Positions 43,170-50,846 of a DNA stretch of 52,138 nucleotides are shown one piece after another. Location of the stretch: positions 1 through 52,138 of the forward strand of contig JAJVIQ010000024.1 of assembly GCA_022071965.1 (NCBI GenBank), given 5' to 3'. Under the pieces are notes generated by a model, which searched no databases, was not told the origin of the DNA, and saw nothing but the letters and a program-made list of their open reading frames with translations. This DNA comes from Gammaproteobacteria bacterium. Its GTDB lineage: Bacteria > Pseudomonadota > Gammaproteobacteria > JAJPIJ01. The translations under genes were made by a program, and so were the position numbers. Numbering within the stretch: position 1 is the first letter of the stretch; the number at the start of each line of letters is the position of its first letter.

Positions 43170-44615
43170 TCACCCTGTCCGGCGGGTAACGCCGGGTTTC
43201 GATACGCCTGCCCCCCGGCGCAGCATTGCCGCCGCGATGGCGGCGACACAGACCAGATGAACGAGGATGGCCGCGGGGCCTTCGAGTACCGCTCCGACGG
43301 AAGCTCCGGCGAGCCACGCCGCGATCCACATGCCGAGGACGGAAGCGAGCAGGCGCGACAGCACGGCCCAGCCCATCTTCAGAAGCCCGAAGATCAGTGA
43401 CAGGCAGATCACGTGATACGCGACCTGGCAGGCGACGTATCCGATGACGGCATCGAGCGGCGGCCTGCCGCCGAGGAGCAGGACGAGCACGACGAGTATC
43501 GACAGGGTGTCGGAGCTCATCTGCAGCAGAAATGACCTTCTCTGCTGCTGACAGACCTCGAAAGTCCGTGTCGTCCAGGACGAGATCAGATGCAGCGATG
43601 CGGGTACGCAAAGCGCCGCGGCGTAGGTCCCCGCCGGCTGCCATCCCGTCCCGAACACGCCGCCGAAAATCTCCGTGCCCCAGTATGCCATCCACGCCAG
43701 CAGTGGCGTGCCGGCGCATGCGACGGTGCGCACCATGCGCGCGATCAGTGCGGCGAAGGCGGGCGTGCCGATCTGTTCGGACGCCTCGCGGAAGAACACC
43801 TGGGTCAGGGTCGATGAGACGAAGAACACGGGTGCGGAGACGACCATGCGGGCGACGCCGTACAGGCCCGCGGCATCGGCATAATGCCTGTATGTCAGCG
43901 CCAGCACGAGGAAATCCCTCGAGAAGCTACCGATGAGGGAGTACGGAAGATTGTACTGCGGAAACTGGCGGTACCGGCGGCAGACCTGCCTGCTTTCGGC
44001 GAACGTCCATGTGCGCGTGCGCTCCACCACCAGCCCCCGCATCCGCCGCCAGAAGGCCGCCGCGTAGGTCGCGTGGCCGGCGAGACGTCCAACGATCAGC
44101 CCGTTGAACGGTGCCGACGCCAGGCCGAGGAGGGTGGCGACTGCAGCCGCAGCGGCCTGCTGCAGGATCGCCGCGGCGGCCATACGCGGGTAGTCACGGG
44201 CGCGGTTGGCGATGCAGTTTCCGATCTGGCCGCAGGCCATCAGCCAGGCGATCGCCGGGACGGCCGCGATCCACGGACCTAGCCGGCTGCTGCCGGCCAT
44301 CGCCGGTGCGGCAATCTCCGCCAGCACTATCAGCGCCATCGCCGCCACGCAGACGGTGGTCGCGAGGATCGTCGCGGCGCCGGCGACCGCCCACGCATCC
44401 CGCTCGGACTCCGGCAACACGATCGCGAGCTCGTAACGGGCCGTGGCAACGACGGAGAGGAGCAACGCCAGGGCCACGGTCGATGTCATCAGACCGAATT
44501 CGTAGGGATCGTACAGGCGCGTCAGCAGCGGACCGGCCGCCAGCGGGATGGCCTGCGCCACGGCCGTCCCCGCGCCCATCGTCAGGACATGTCTTCGAAG
44601 GTCGACGGAAGTCAC
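43170..44615 (-). CDS. Wzx-type polysaccharide flippase (MOP family)
   Basis: A 481-aa protein with about twelve to fourteen membrane segments. The N terminus has the family look MGAGTAVAQAIPLAAGPLLTRLYDPYEFG, where the LTRLYDPYEFG turn is typical of Wzx-type flippases. It should move the undecaprenyl-PP-linked repeat across the inner membrane. The start is a GTG at 44615 with no clear Shine-Dalgarno sequence. It lies between the aminotransferase and the Wzy-like gene. Confidence 0.9.
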   Translation of the reverse strand: MTSVDLRRHVLTMGAGTAVAQAIPLAAGPLLTRLYDPYEFGLMTSTVALALLLSVVATARYELAIVLPESERDAWAVAGAATILATTVCVAAMALIVLAEIAAPAMAGSSRLGPWIAAVPAIAWLMACGQIGNCIANRARDYPRMAAAAILQQAAAAAVATLLGLASAPFNGLIVGRLAGHATYAAAFWRRMRGLVVERTRTWTFAESRQVCRRYRQFPQYNLPYSLIGSFSRDFLVLALTYRHYADAAGLYGVARMVVSAPVFFVSSTLTQVFFREASEQIGTPAFAALIARMVRTVACAGTPLLAWMAYWGTEIFGGVFGTGWQPAGTYAAALCVPASLHLISSWTTRTFEVCQQQRRSFLLQMSSDTLSILVVLVLLLGGRPPLDAVIGYVACQVAYHVICLSLIFGLLKMGWAVLSRLLASVLGMWIAAWLAGASVGAVLEGPAAILVHLVCVAAIAAAMLRRGAGVSKPGVTRRTG

Positions 44616-44685
44616 GGCGGATATCCGTCCGGCCGCGGCATCGTGCCATCGCCACGAAGCCGGGCGCGGACCTGGCGATCGACCG

Positions 44686-45897
44686 TCACGCGGTCGCGGA
44701 CTGTATGACTGCCGCCATCCCCGCGGCGGTACGCCGGACCTCGTCGATGGCGAGCGTGGGGTGCACCAGTGTCATCAGGCTCGTTTCGCCCAGCGTGCGC
44801 GCGACCGGCAACGGCTGCGACGGGGCGAATGCCGTATCCGCAAAACACCGCTCACGGTAGATCTCGCCGCAACTGCCGCTGAAGCATGGCAGGCCCCGGG
44901 ACTGCGCCGCCTGCAGGATGCGATCGCGATCCCATCCGCTCTTCAGCCGCTCGGGCCGGATGAACGCGTAGTACTTGTAATAGGCGTGCCGAACGTGCGG
45001 CGGCGGCGGCATCAGTCGCAATGCGGACAGATTTTCGAATGCGCCGTCGAACACTCGCGCGTGCTCCGCGCGCCGCGCCAGCCAGCAATCCAGCTTGCCG
45101 AGCTGCACACGGCCGATCGCCGCCTGCATCTCGGTCATGCGCATGTTGGTCCCTATCGTGTCGTGCAGCCAGCGGTACTTCCACGACTGCGCGGGCGGCT
45201 GCAGCGCCGCAGGGCTCTTTCCATGATCCTTGTACGCCCATGCCCGCTCCCACACCTCGTGGATGCCGGTGACGAGCATGCCGCCTTCGCCACCGGTGCT
45301 CATGATCTTGTCCTGGCAGAACGAGAACGTCCCGACGTGACCGATGCTGCCGACCACGCGCCCCCGGTAGCGGGCGCCATGGGCCTGGGCGCAGTCCTCG
45401 ATCACCTTCAGATCGTGGGCCTCCGCCAGCGCCATGATCGGCGTCATCTCGCACGGCCGCCCGGCCAGGTGCACGACGACGATCGCGCGTGTCCGCGGCG
45501 TCAGCACCGCGCGAATCGACTCCGCGGTGATCCCCTGGCTGTCGGCATCGACGTCGGCGAACACGGGCCGCGCGCCGCAGAGACTGGCGCAGCTCGCCGA
45601 GGCGACGAACGAGCGCGGCGTCACGACGACCTCGTCACCATGTCCGATCCCCAGCGCCCGCAGCGCAAGCTCCAGCGCAACAGTGCCGTTCGCCAGCGCG
45701 ATTGCGTAGGTCGTACCGCAATAATCGGCGAACTCGCGCTCGAAATCGCGGCACTCCGTGCCGAACCAGCTGTTGGCGCGCCCCGACCGGAGGACGCGGG
45801 CGACCGCCTCGATCTCGTCCTCGCCGTAATGCGGCCATTGCTGAGTGAGCGACGAGACGTCCTGGCCGGTCTCCGACACCTTCTTTATATGCGTCAT
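44686..45897 (-). CDS. DegT/DnrJ/EryC1-family sugar aminotransferase (PglE-like)
   Basis: A 403-aa PLP enzyme that would aminate the 4-keto sugar made by the PglF/WbpM-type dehydratase. It has GTVALELALRALGIGHGDEVV near residue 65, DCAQAHGARY, and the Schiff-base Lys in SFCQDKIMSTGGEGGML. The Lys segment (QDK and not the common HK) is slightly unusual but the catalytic Lys is present. Its ATG overlaps the stop of the PglD-like gene by ATGA, giving the tightly coupled order C-D-E as in bacillosamine operons. Confidence 0.92.
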   Translation of the reverse strand: MTHIKKVSETGQDVSSLTQQWPHYGEDEIEAVARVLRSGRANSWFGTECRDFEREFADYCGTTYAIALANGTVALELALRALGIGHGDEVVVTPRSFVASASCASLCGARPVFADVDADSQGITAESIRAVLTPRTRAIVVVHLAGRPCEMTPIMALAEAHDLKVIEDCAQAHGARYRGRVVGSIGHVGTFSFCQDKIMSTGGEGGMLVTGIHEVWERAWAYKDHGKSPAALQPPAQSWKYRWLHDTIGTNMRMTEMQAAIGRVQLGKLDCWLARRAEHARVFDGAFENLSALRLMPPPPHVRHAYYKYYAFIRPERLKSGWDRDRILQAAQSRGLPCFSGSCGEIYRERCFADTAFAPSQPLPVARTLGETSLMTLVHPTLAIDEVRRTAAGMAAVIQSATA

Positions 45898-46544
45898 TCC
45901 GCCGCCCTGTCTGAATCCCCGCGAGTCGATATGCGCGCGGGCACGCCCACTGCCACGACATTGTCGCCGATGTCGGCGACTACCGCCGCGCCGGCGCCTA
46001 TCATCGTGTCGCTGCCGATGCTGGCGCCATGGCGAACGCTCGCCCCGATGCCGACCCAGCTGCGCCGCCCCACACGCACATTACCGCCCAGCGCCGATCC
46101 CGGGGCGACGTGGACGGCGTCGTCCAGGCGGCAGTCGTGATCGACGATTGCGCCGGTATTGACGATGCATCCGCGACCGATGCTCGTGCCAGCGTTGATC
46201 ACCGCGCCCGCGAACACGACGCACCCCGGCGCCAGCGTTGCGCGCGGACTAATCACCGCTGCGGGATGCGCGACCACGGTCAGTTTGATGCCGCGGCTCA
46301 GCAGCTCCTCGATGATCGCCAGGCGACGCGCGTTGTCTCCGATCCCGACAATCACCTCATCGTCCGCCACGACCACGCGGGCAATGTCGACGGGCCGCGC
46401 GATCACCTTCCAGTCCTCGAGCCTTCCGTGTTCCGGGTGGCGATCGTCGAGGAACTCGATCACCGCCCACTTCCGGCTCGCGGACGCCGCGTCCGCGACG
46501 ACCTTTCCGTGCCCGCCGGCGCCGAGCACCAGCAGCCGTCTCAT
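45894..46544 (-). CDS. NeuD/PglD-type sugar N-acetyltransferase
   Basis: A 216-aa protein with an N-terminal nucleotide-sugar-binding Rossmann motif (LLVLGAGGHGKVVADAA) and a C-terminal left-handed beta-helix. The catalytic His is in GAIVDHDCRLDDAVHVAPG, and the end is IGAGAAVVADIGDNVVAVGVP. PglD acetylates the 4-amino group of the bacillosamine precursor; that role fits here. The start at 46544 overlaps the phosphosugar transferase stop (ATGA), which settles it against the longer frame upstream. Confidence 0.9.
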   Translation of the reverse strand: MRRLLVLGAGGHGKVVADAASASRKWAVIEFLDDRHPEHGRLEDWKVIARPVDIARVVVADDEVIVGIGDNARRLAIIEELLSRGIKLTVVAHPAAVISPRATLAPGCVVFAGAVINAGTSIGRGCIVNTGAIVDHDCRLDDAVHVAPGSALGGNVRVGRRSWVGIGASVRHGASIGSDTMIGAGAAVVADIGDNVVAVGVPARISTRGDSDRAAE

Positions 46545-47152
46545 GTCTTGTCGCCCCGGAACTTCGGCATCGTCGCGTGACCCGGGCTGCTGACGCCGGC
46601 GCCGCTCAGGACCTTGCCGATGGTCGCGACGATGATCCGGAGATCCAGCATCAGGCTCTGGTGATCGACATACCACACGTCCATGGCCAGGCGCTCTTCC
46701 CAGGTCTGGTCGTTGCGGCCGTGGATCTGCGCCCAGCCCGTCAATCCTGGCCTGACCGCATGCCGTCGCGACTGCTCCGCCGAGTAGAGCGGCAGATACT
46801 CCATCAGCAGCGGCCTCGGTCCGACCAGGCTCATGTCACCCCGCAGCACGTTCCACAAGGTCGGCAGCTCGTCGAGGCTGGTGCGGCGCAGGAATGCCCC
46901 GAGCGCCGTGATCCGCGTCCCGTCGTCGTCCGTGGCCCGCTCGCTCGACAGCGGCGGCAGCATCGTTCGGAATTTCAGCAGCTCGAACGGCGCGCCGCCC
47001 TTGCCGGGCCGCTGCTGCCGGAAAATGACCGGGCTGCCCATGCTGACGCGTATCGCGGCTGCGACCGCGAGCATCGGGACGGCGAACAGCACCAGGCCGA
47101 AGGTCGCGGCGGCGATGTCGATCGCTCTCTTGATGTACGGCGAGCCGCTCAC
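46541..47152 (-). CDS. Undecaprenyl-phosphate phosphosugar transferase (PglC/WcaJ C-domain type)
   Basis: A 203-aa monotopic phosphoglycosyl transferase that starts repeat-unit assembly by moving a sugar 1-phosphate to undecaprenyl phosphate. An N-terminal re-entrant helix (IDIAAATFGLVLFAVPMLAVA) is followed by PVIFRQQRPGKGG, FELLKFRTM, the Asp-Glu pair in SLDELPTLWNVLRGDMSLVGPRPLL, and RPGLTGWAQIHGRN. The short form without extra N-terminal helices is that of PglC. The start is GTG at 47152, without a clear Shine-Dalgarno sequence. With the PglD- and PglE-like genes next to it, the first sugar is probably a diacetamido-bacillosamine type. Confidence 0.93.
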   Translation of the reverse strand: MSGSPYIKRAIDIAAATFGLVLFAVPMLAVAAAIRVSMGSPVIFRQQRPGKGGAPFELLKFRTMLPPLSSERATDDDGTRITALGAFLRRTSLDELPTLWNVLRGDMSLVGPRPLLMEYLPLYSAEQSRRHAVRPGLTGWAQIHGRNDQTWEERLAMDVWYVDHQSLMLDLRIIVATIGKVLSGAGVSSPGHATMPKFRGDKT

Positions 47153-47197
47153 AATATCGTCGAATACTGCGCTGTCTCCGGTATCGCCGGCGCCCGG

Positions 47198-48205
47198 CTA
47201 TTGAATCGCGTTGTTGGGCATCTCCAGAGGCGTCTCGCCGTCCCGGCCCGTACCCGTGACCGGCTGAGCATAGCCCGAGATGACATTGTCGGCGATTCGT
47301 GAGGCCTCGTTGGCATAGACGAGGTAGATGCCGTATGTTTCCAGGCTGCCCGAGCTCGCATCGAGAACAAAACGGTTGGCCTCGATTCGGGCTTTCGCCT
47401 CGCGTCCGGCTATCCCTCGCTCCACATTCCGAAACAGGTTCTCGCGGATCTCGCTGGAAGAGTCGACGCCCAGCCAGATACCGATGCTGCCCGATGCGGC
47501 CTGGGGCACGAGATCCACGGCGTTGCCCTCGATACGGATGGCCTTCGACCCGCTGCTGACGATAACGGCGACTCCCTCGCCGACGGATGCCTCTGGAGAT
47601 GGCTGCCGCCGGACGTCTTTGAACGTGTTGCCCTTGATGAGAGCGTCTTCGGCCCGGATGTTGAATCCGACGGCATACGCGCCGGTATCATCCGGCACCG
47701 TCGAAGGATCCTCGTAGCCAACTCGATCGACAACGTTGTTCAGCAGCGCGATTTCCTTGCCGTCCGCAATGATCGCCGCTATGAAGCCGATATTCGAGAA
47801 TCGAATGGATTCGACAGTGAGCTTCTCCGCTCCGCTCGAGTTGATCCCAATGTGAAAATCGTCGATCGTGCCGTTCCTTATCCGAACATCAGCAACATCG
47901 CCAATCTTGATCGCCGGCTGTGTGTCCGGATGGCTTGCGTCGCGAACCACCCTGTGTCCGTGAAGATCCAGGACCACGTCAGAGGATACGATGTCAATGC
48001 TCGCCAGACCAATCTCGATGTCCGACAGGAGACAATAGGCCCCGGGCCTGTCGATGGTGGTGTTGACGCCGTCGATGACGTAGCACTCGTGCTCCGCGCT
48101 CCATGCTCGCGCCGCATGCTGCTGTCGTATCGCCGCCATCGCGATGACGACCACGGCAATGGCCGCAACCCCGATCAGTAGTGTCTTGTTCAGCCTCTTG
48201 TTCAT
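47198..48205 (-). CDS. Membrane-anchored right-handed beta-helix protein
   Basis: A 335-aa protein with an N-terminal signal-anchor (LLIGVAAIAVVVIAMAAI, about 9-26) and a periplasmic pectate-lyase-like beta-helix made of repeats such as VRIRNGTIDDFHIGINSSG, KAIRIEGNAV and SEIRENLFRNVERGIAG. Such folds occur in polysaccharide lyases, C5-epimerases (AlgG type) and NosD-like proteins. I see no certain catalytic signature. Lying between the initiating transferase and an acyltransferase gene, it may bind, trim or epimerise the polymer. Function not assigned. Confidence 0.82.
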   Translation of the reverse strand: MNKRLNKTLLIGVAAIAVVVIAMAAIRQQHAARAWSAEHECYVIDGVNTTIDRPGAYCLLSDIEIGLASIDIVSSDVVLDLHGHRVVRDASHPDTQPAIKIGDVADVRIRNGTIDDFHIGINSSGAEKLTVESIRFSNIGFIAAIIADGKEIALLNNVVDRVGYEDPSTVPDDTGAYAVGFNIRAEDALIKGNTFKDVRRQPSPEASVGEGVAVIVSSGSKAIRIEGNAVDLVPQAASGSIGIWLGVDSSSEIRENLFRNVERGIAGREAKARIEANRFVLDASSGSLETYGIYLVYANEASRIADNVISGYAQPVTGTGRDGETPLEMPNNAIQ

Positions 48206-48244
48206 TCGTCGTGCACTGGACCTCGGTGTGGCAGGAGGATCCCT

Positions 48245-48916
48245 TCAGCGGCCTGGCGCGGGCGGCAGATCGACCCGGCTCTTTACCACCCTGGCCGGCA
48301 CCCCGACCGCGAGGCAGTCCCCGCCGATGTCGTCGACGACGGCGGCGCCCGCGCCGATGATCGCCCGGTCTCCGATGCGGATGCCCTGGATGACGCTGGC
48401 GCCGATGCCGATCAAGGTCATGCGGCCGACGCTTACGCCGCCGGCCAGGGCCGCATTGGGCCCGACGAAGGCGAAATCGCCGATGGACGTGTCGTGATCG
48501 ACCGACGCGTTGGTATTGATCACGGCATGGCGACCGACTCTCGCCCCGCAATTGATCGTCACGCCGGCGGCGATGAAGCTGCCGTCGGCTATGGTGACGT
48601 CCTCGGCGATCACCGACGCCGGATGAATCACGGCGGCAAACCGGATCCGCGGAACCAGGCCGAGGACCTTGTCCTCCACCCGGGCCCGGACGGCGTTGTC
48701 ACCGATGGCGATGATCGCCGCCAGTCCGTCGACCCTGGCCGCGATCTCCGGCAGGCATTCCTCGCCGCCCAAGCTGCGCAGGCCATTGAGCGTCGTGCCT
48801 GCCGGTATGTCGGGATCGACGACCCCGAGCAGCTCGAATGCCGACGAGCGGCGCGCGGCGTCGATGACGACGCGGGCGTGGCCCGAGGCACCGAGGACGA
48901 CCAGCGGCACCGCCAT
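48245..48916 (-). CDS. Second NeuD/PglD-type sugar acyltransferase
   Basis: A 223-aa paralogue of the protein at 45894-46544. The Rossmann start is LVVLGASGHARVVIDAARR. The beta-helix contains NTNASVDHDTSIGDFAFVGP with the catalytic His, and ends IIGAGAAVVDDIGGDCLAVG. It is likely to acylate a different amino sugar or position. The ATG at 48916 directly follows the stop of the NHL-protein gene, so translation is coupled. The acyl group is not determined. Confidence 0.88.
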   Translation of the reverse strand: MAVPLVVLGASGHARVVIDAARRSSAFELLGVVDPDIPAGTTLNGLRSLGGEECLPEIAARVDGLAAIIAIGDNAVRARVEDKVLGLVPRIRFAAVIHPASVIAEDVTIADGSFIAAGVTINCGARVGRHAVINTNASVDHDTSIGDFAFVGPNAALAGGVSVGRMTLIGIGASVIQGIRIGDRAIIGAGAAVVDDIGGDCLAVGVPARVVKSRVDLPPAPGR

Positions 48917-49840
48917 TCAGCAGTCCCTCAGGATGATTATCCGACCGTGGTGCGAATCGGCGACGACGAGCCGGTCGTGCAGGATCTGCGCGTCATACGG
49001 TCGATCGAGCCCGAGGTCGTCCCGAACCTGCAGCAATCCACCACCCTCGTCGAACCACATCAGCCGCGACCCGCCCCAGTCGGTCACCAGCAGGCGGCCG
49101 TCACCGGTTTCCGCCACCGCAACCGGCGTCATGAACCCTTCGTCGGCCTCGATGTCGTCGCCGTCGCGCCATCCCTCCCTGCTCTCGAGCACCGCCCGTC
49201 GCCGCCCCTGCGCGTCGAAGCGCTGCAGCCGATGATTCCACGTATCGGCGACGACGAGGGTTCCGTCGCGCAGTTCGATGGTCATGTGCGGTCGATCGAG
49301 CAGCATGCCGGGCCGAACCGGGTCGGTGCCGCCTATGGTCATGAAGGGTACCGCATCCTCACCGATCACCGCGACGACATTCATCCTGTACTCGGTCAGC
49401 AGCAACCTTCCGCGACTGTCGAACCGCGCCGTGGCAGGACCCTGGAGCGGGCCCAGATCCGCGACGGAGGTGTGGCATGCGCGGCAGACGCCGCCGGCAT
49501 CGTAAAGTGCCAGCGATGGCCGGTAGTAGGTGACGATCCAGCAGGCACCGTCGGGCAGCGGCGCGACCGAGTGGGGACCATTGAGCATGGCCGGTTCTCT
49601 CGCGGCCGCCCGCTGCAGCGTGCCGCTCTTTATCGGCGCACCCTCGCGCCATCCATCTGCCGCGAGTCCCAGCCATGTGCACCTGTCGAGATCCGGCGTC
49701 AGGCGCGCGATCGCGTGAAGGTCCATGTCGGCGACGTAAAGGCTGCCGTCGGCGCCCGCCGCCAGGCCCATCGGACGTCCGAAACCGGAGAGGACGGTCC
49801 TGCCCGCGGTCGTCTCCACACCCAGCGGCGGCAGTTGCAT
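48917..49840 (-). CDS. NHL-repeat/SMP-30-like beta-propeller protein
   Basis: A 307-aa protein with about five to six NHL-type blades: GFGRPMGLAAGADGSLYVAD, LLDRPHMTIELRDGTLVVADTW, FMTPVAVAETGDGRLLVTDW, and so on. No signal peptide is seen, so it is probably cytoplasmic unless the start is wrong. A CRACH motif at 119-123 matches the heme-c CxxCH pattern, but a cytoplasmic site argues against heme attachment. Its place between an oxidoreductase and an acyltransferase gene suggests a lactonase-like or scaffold role in sugar metabolism, which is not proven. Confidence 0.8.
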   Translation of the reverse strand: MQLPPLGVETTAGRTVLSGFGRPMGLAAGADGSLYVADMDLHAIARLTPDLDRCTWLGLAADGWREGAPIKSGTLQRAAAREPAMLNGPHSVAPLPDGACWIVTYYRPSLALYDAGGVCRACHTSVADLGPLQGPATARFDSRGRLLLTEYRMNVVAVIGEDAVPFMTIGGTDPVRPGMLLDRPHMTIELRDGTLVVADTWNHRLQRFDAQGRRRAVLESREGWRDGDDIEADEGFMTPVAVAETGDGRLLVTDWGGSRLMWFDEGGGLLQVRDDLGLDRPYDAQILHDRLVVADSHHGRIIILRDC

Positions 49841-49864
49841 GCGCGAGCCCCGGCCGGCGATCCT

Positions 49865-50806
49865 TCACTCGCCGAACATCCGATGGATGAGCTCCATCGT
49901 CCGCAGGCTTTCCTCGATGCCGATGGCCGCACTCGGCTCGCCGCGCACCCCGCGGATGACCTCCTGCGCCTGGCGGCGGAAGCCGGCCTTGAACTCGGCG
50001 TCGACCGGATCCGGATCGACCGGATTCTGCTTGCGCTCGCCCGCGTTCTGAAACGTCGCCCGCTCCAGCGGCTGCATGACCCAGCGGCGGCTGGGCGTGG
50101 AGACGGTGCACGCCCAGGGTCCCGGGCCCTGCCACAAGCCTTCGTACAACGCCGCGTCGCCGCTGTCGAAACGGATATGAGTCAGCACGACCTCGGTGGT
50201 CTCGCCCTGCCACGGCATGATCGGGGTGACCTCGACCGGCTTGCCCCGGCCGAAGTACAGGATCAGATCGATGATGTGGATGGAGTTTGCATACATGAAC
50301 TTGCGCACCACCTCTTCCGGATGACGGTATCGGCGCGCCTCCGCGAAGCTCTGCTGGTCCTGCACGTGAATGAAGCGTCGCTCGTCGCGGCTGCCGATGT
50401 CGGCGGCGACGGCCAGGCTGCTCGAATAGAATCGCCGGTTGAACCCCACCATCACCGGCTGACTGCGGCCGGCCGCGGCGGCGGCGATGTCGCGCGCGTC
50501 GCCGAGATGATAGCCGGCCGGCTTCTCCAGCAGCACGGCCCAGGGCTGGGCAAAGCAGGCCTTGCTGACGCTGTTGGCGGCCAGTTCGGGCACGGCGACG
50601 ACGACCAGGTCGGCGCCGCTGTCGCGCTTCAATGCGGCGATGTCGTCGGCGACACACGGGATCTCGAACTCGGCGGCCAGGTCCTCGGCGCGCTTGCGCG
50701 TCCGGCTGTGTATGCCGGTGACCTCGACTCCCTCGAGGCTGTTGAATGCCCGGATGTGCTCGCGGGCCATCGAACCGGCACCGACGATTGCGACCTTGGT
50801 CTTCAT
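49865..50806 (-). CDS. Gfo/Idh/MocA-family NAD(P)-dependent oxidoreductase
   Basis: A 313-aa sugar dehydrogenase-like protein. It has an N-terminal Rossmann motif (KVAIVGAGSMAREHIRAFNS), the EKPAG signature with catalytic Lys (WAVLLEKPAGYHLGDA), and SIHIIDLILYFG in the C-terminal domain, with the His expected for substrate handling. It probably oxidises or reduces a hydroxyl or keto group on a nucleotide sugar. The ATG at 50806 has AGAGGAG. It lies between the GT-like gene at the window edge and the NHL gene on the same strand. Confidence 0.92.
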   Translation of the reverse strand: MKTKVAIVGAGSMAREHIRAFNSLEGVEVTGIHSRTRKRAEDLAAEFEIPCVADDIAALKRDSGADLVVVAVPELAANSVSKACFAQPWAVLLEKPAGYHLGDARDIAAAAAGRSQPVMVGFNRRFYSSSLAVAADIGSRDERRFIHVQDQQSFAEARRYRHPEEVVRKFMYANSIHIIDLILYFGRGKPVEVTPIMPWQGETTEVVLTHIRFDSGDAALYEGLWQGPGPWACTVSTPSRRWVMQPLERATFQNAGERKQNPVDPDPVDAEFKAGFRRQAQEVIRGVRGEPSAAIGIEESLRTMELIHRMFGE

Positions 50807-50846
50807 GGTTACTCCTCTGCTCGTTTCCAGATTCTGACGTGGATAC

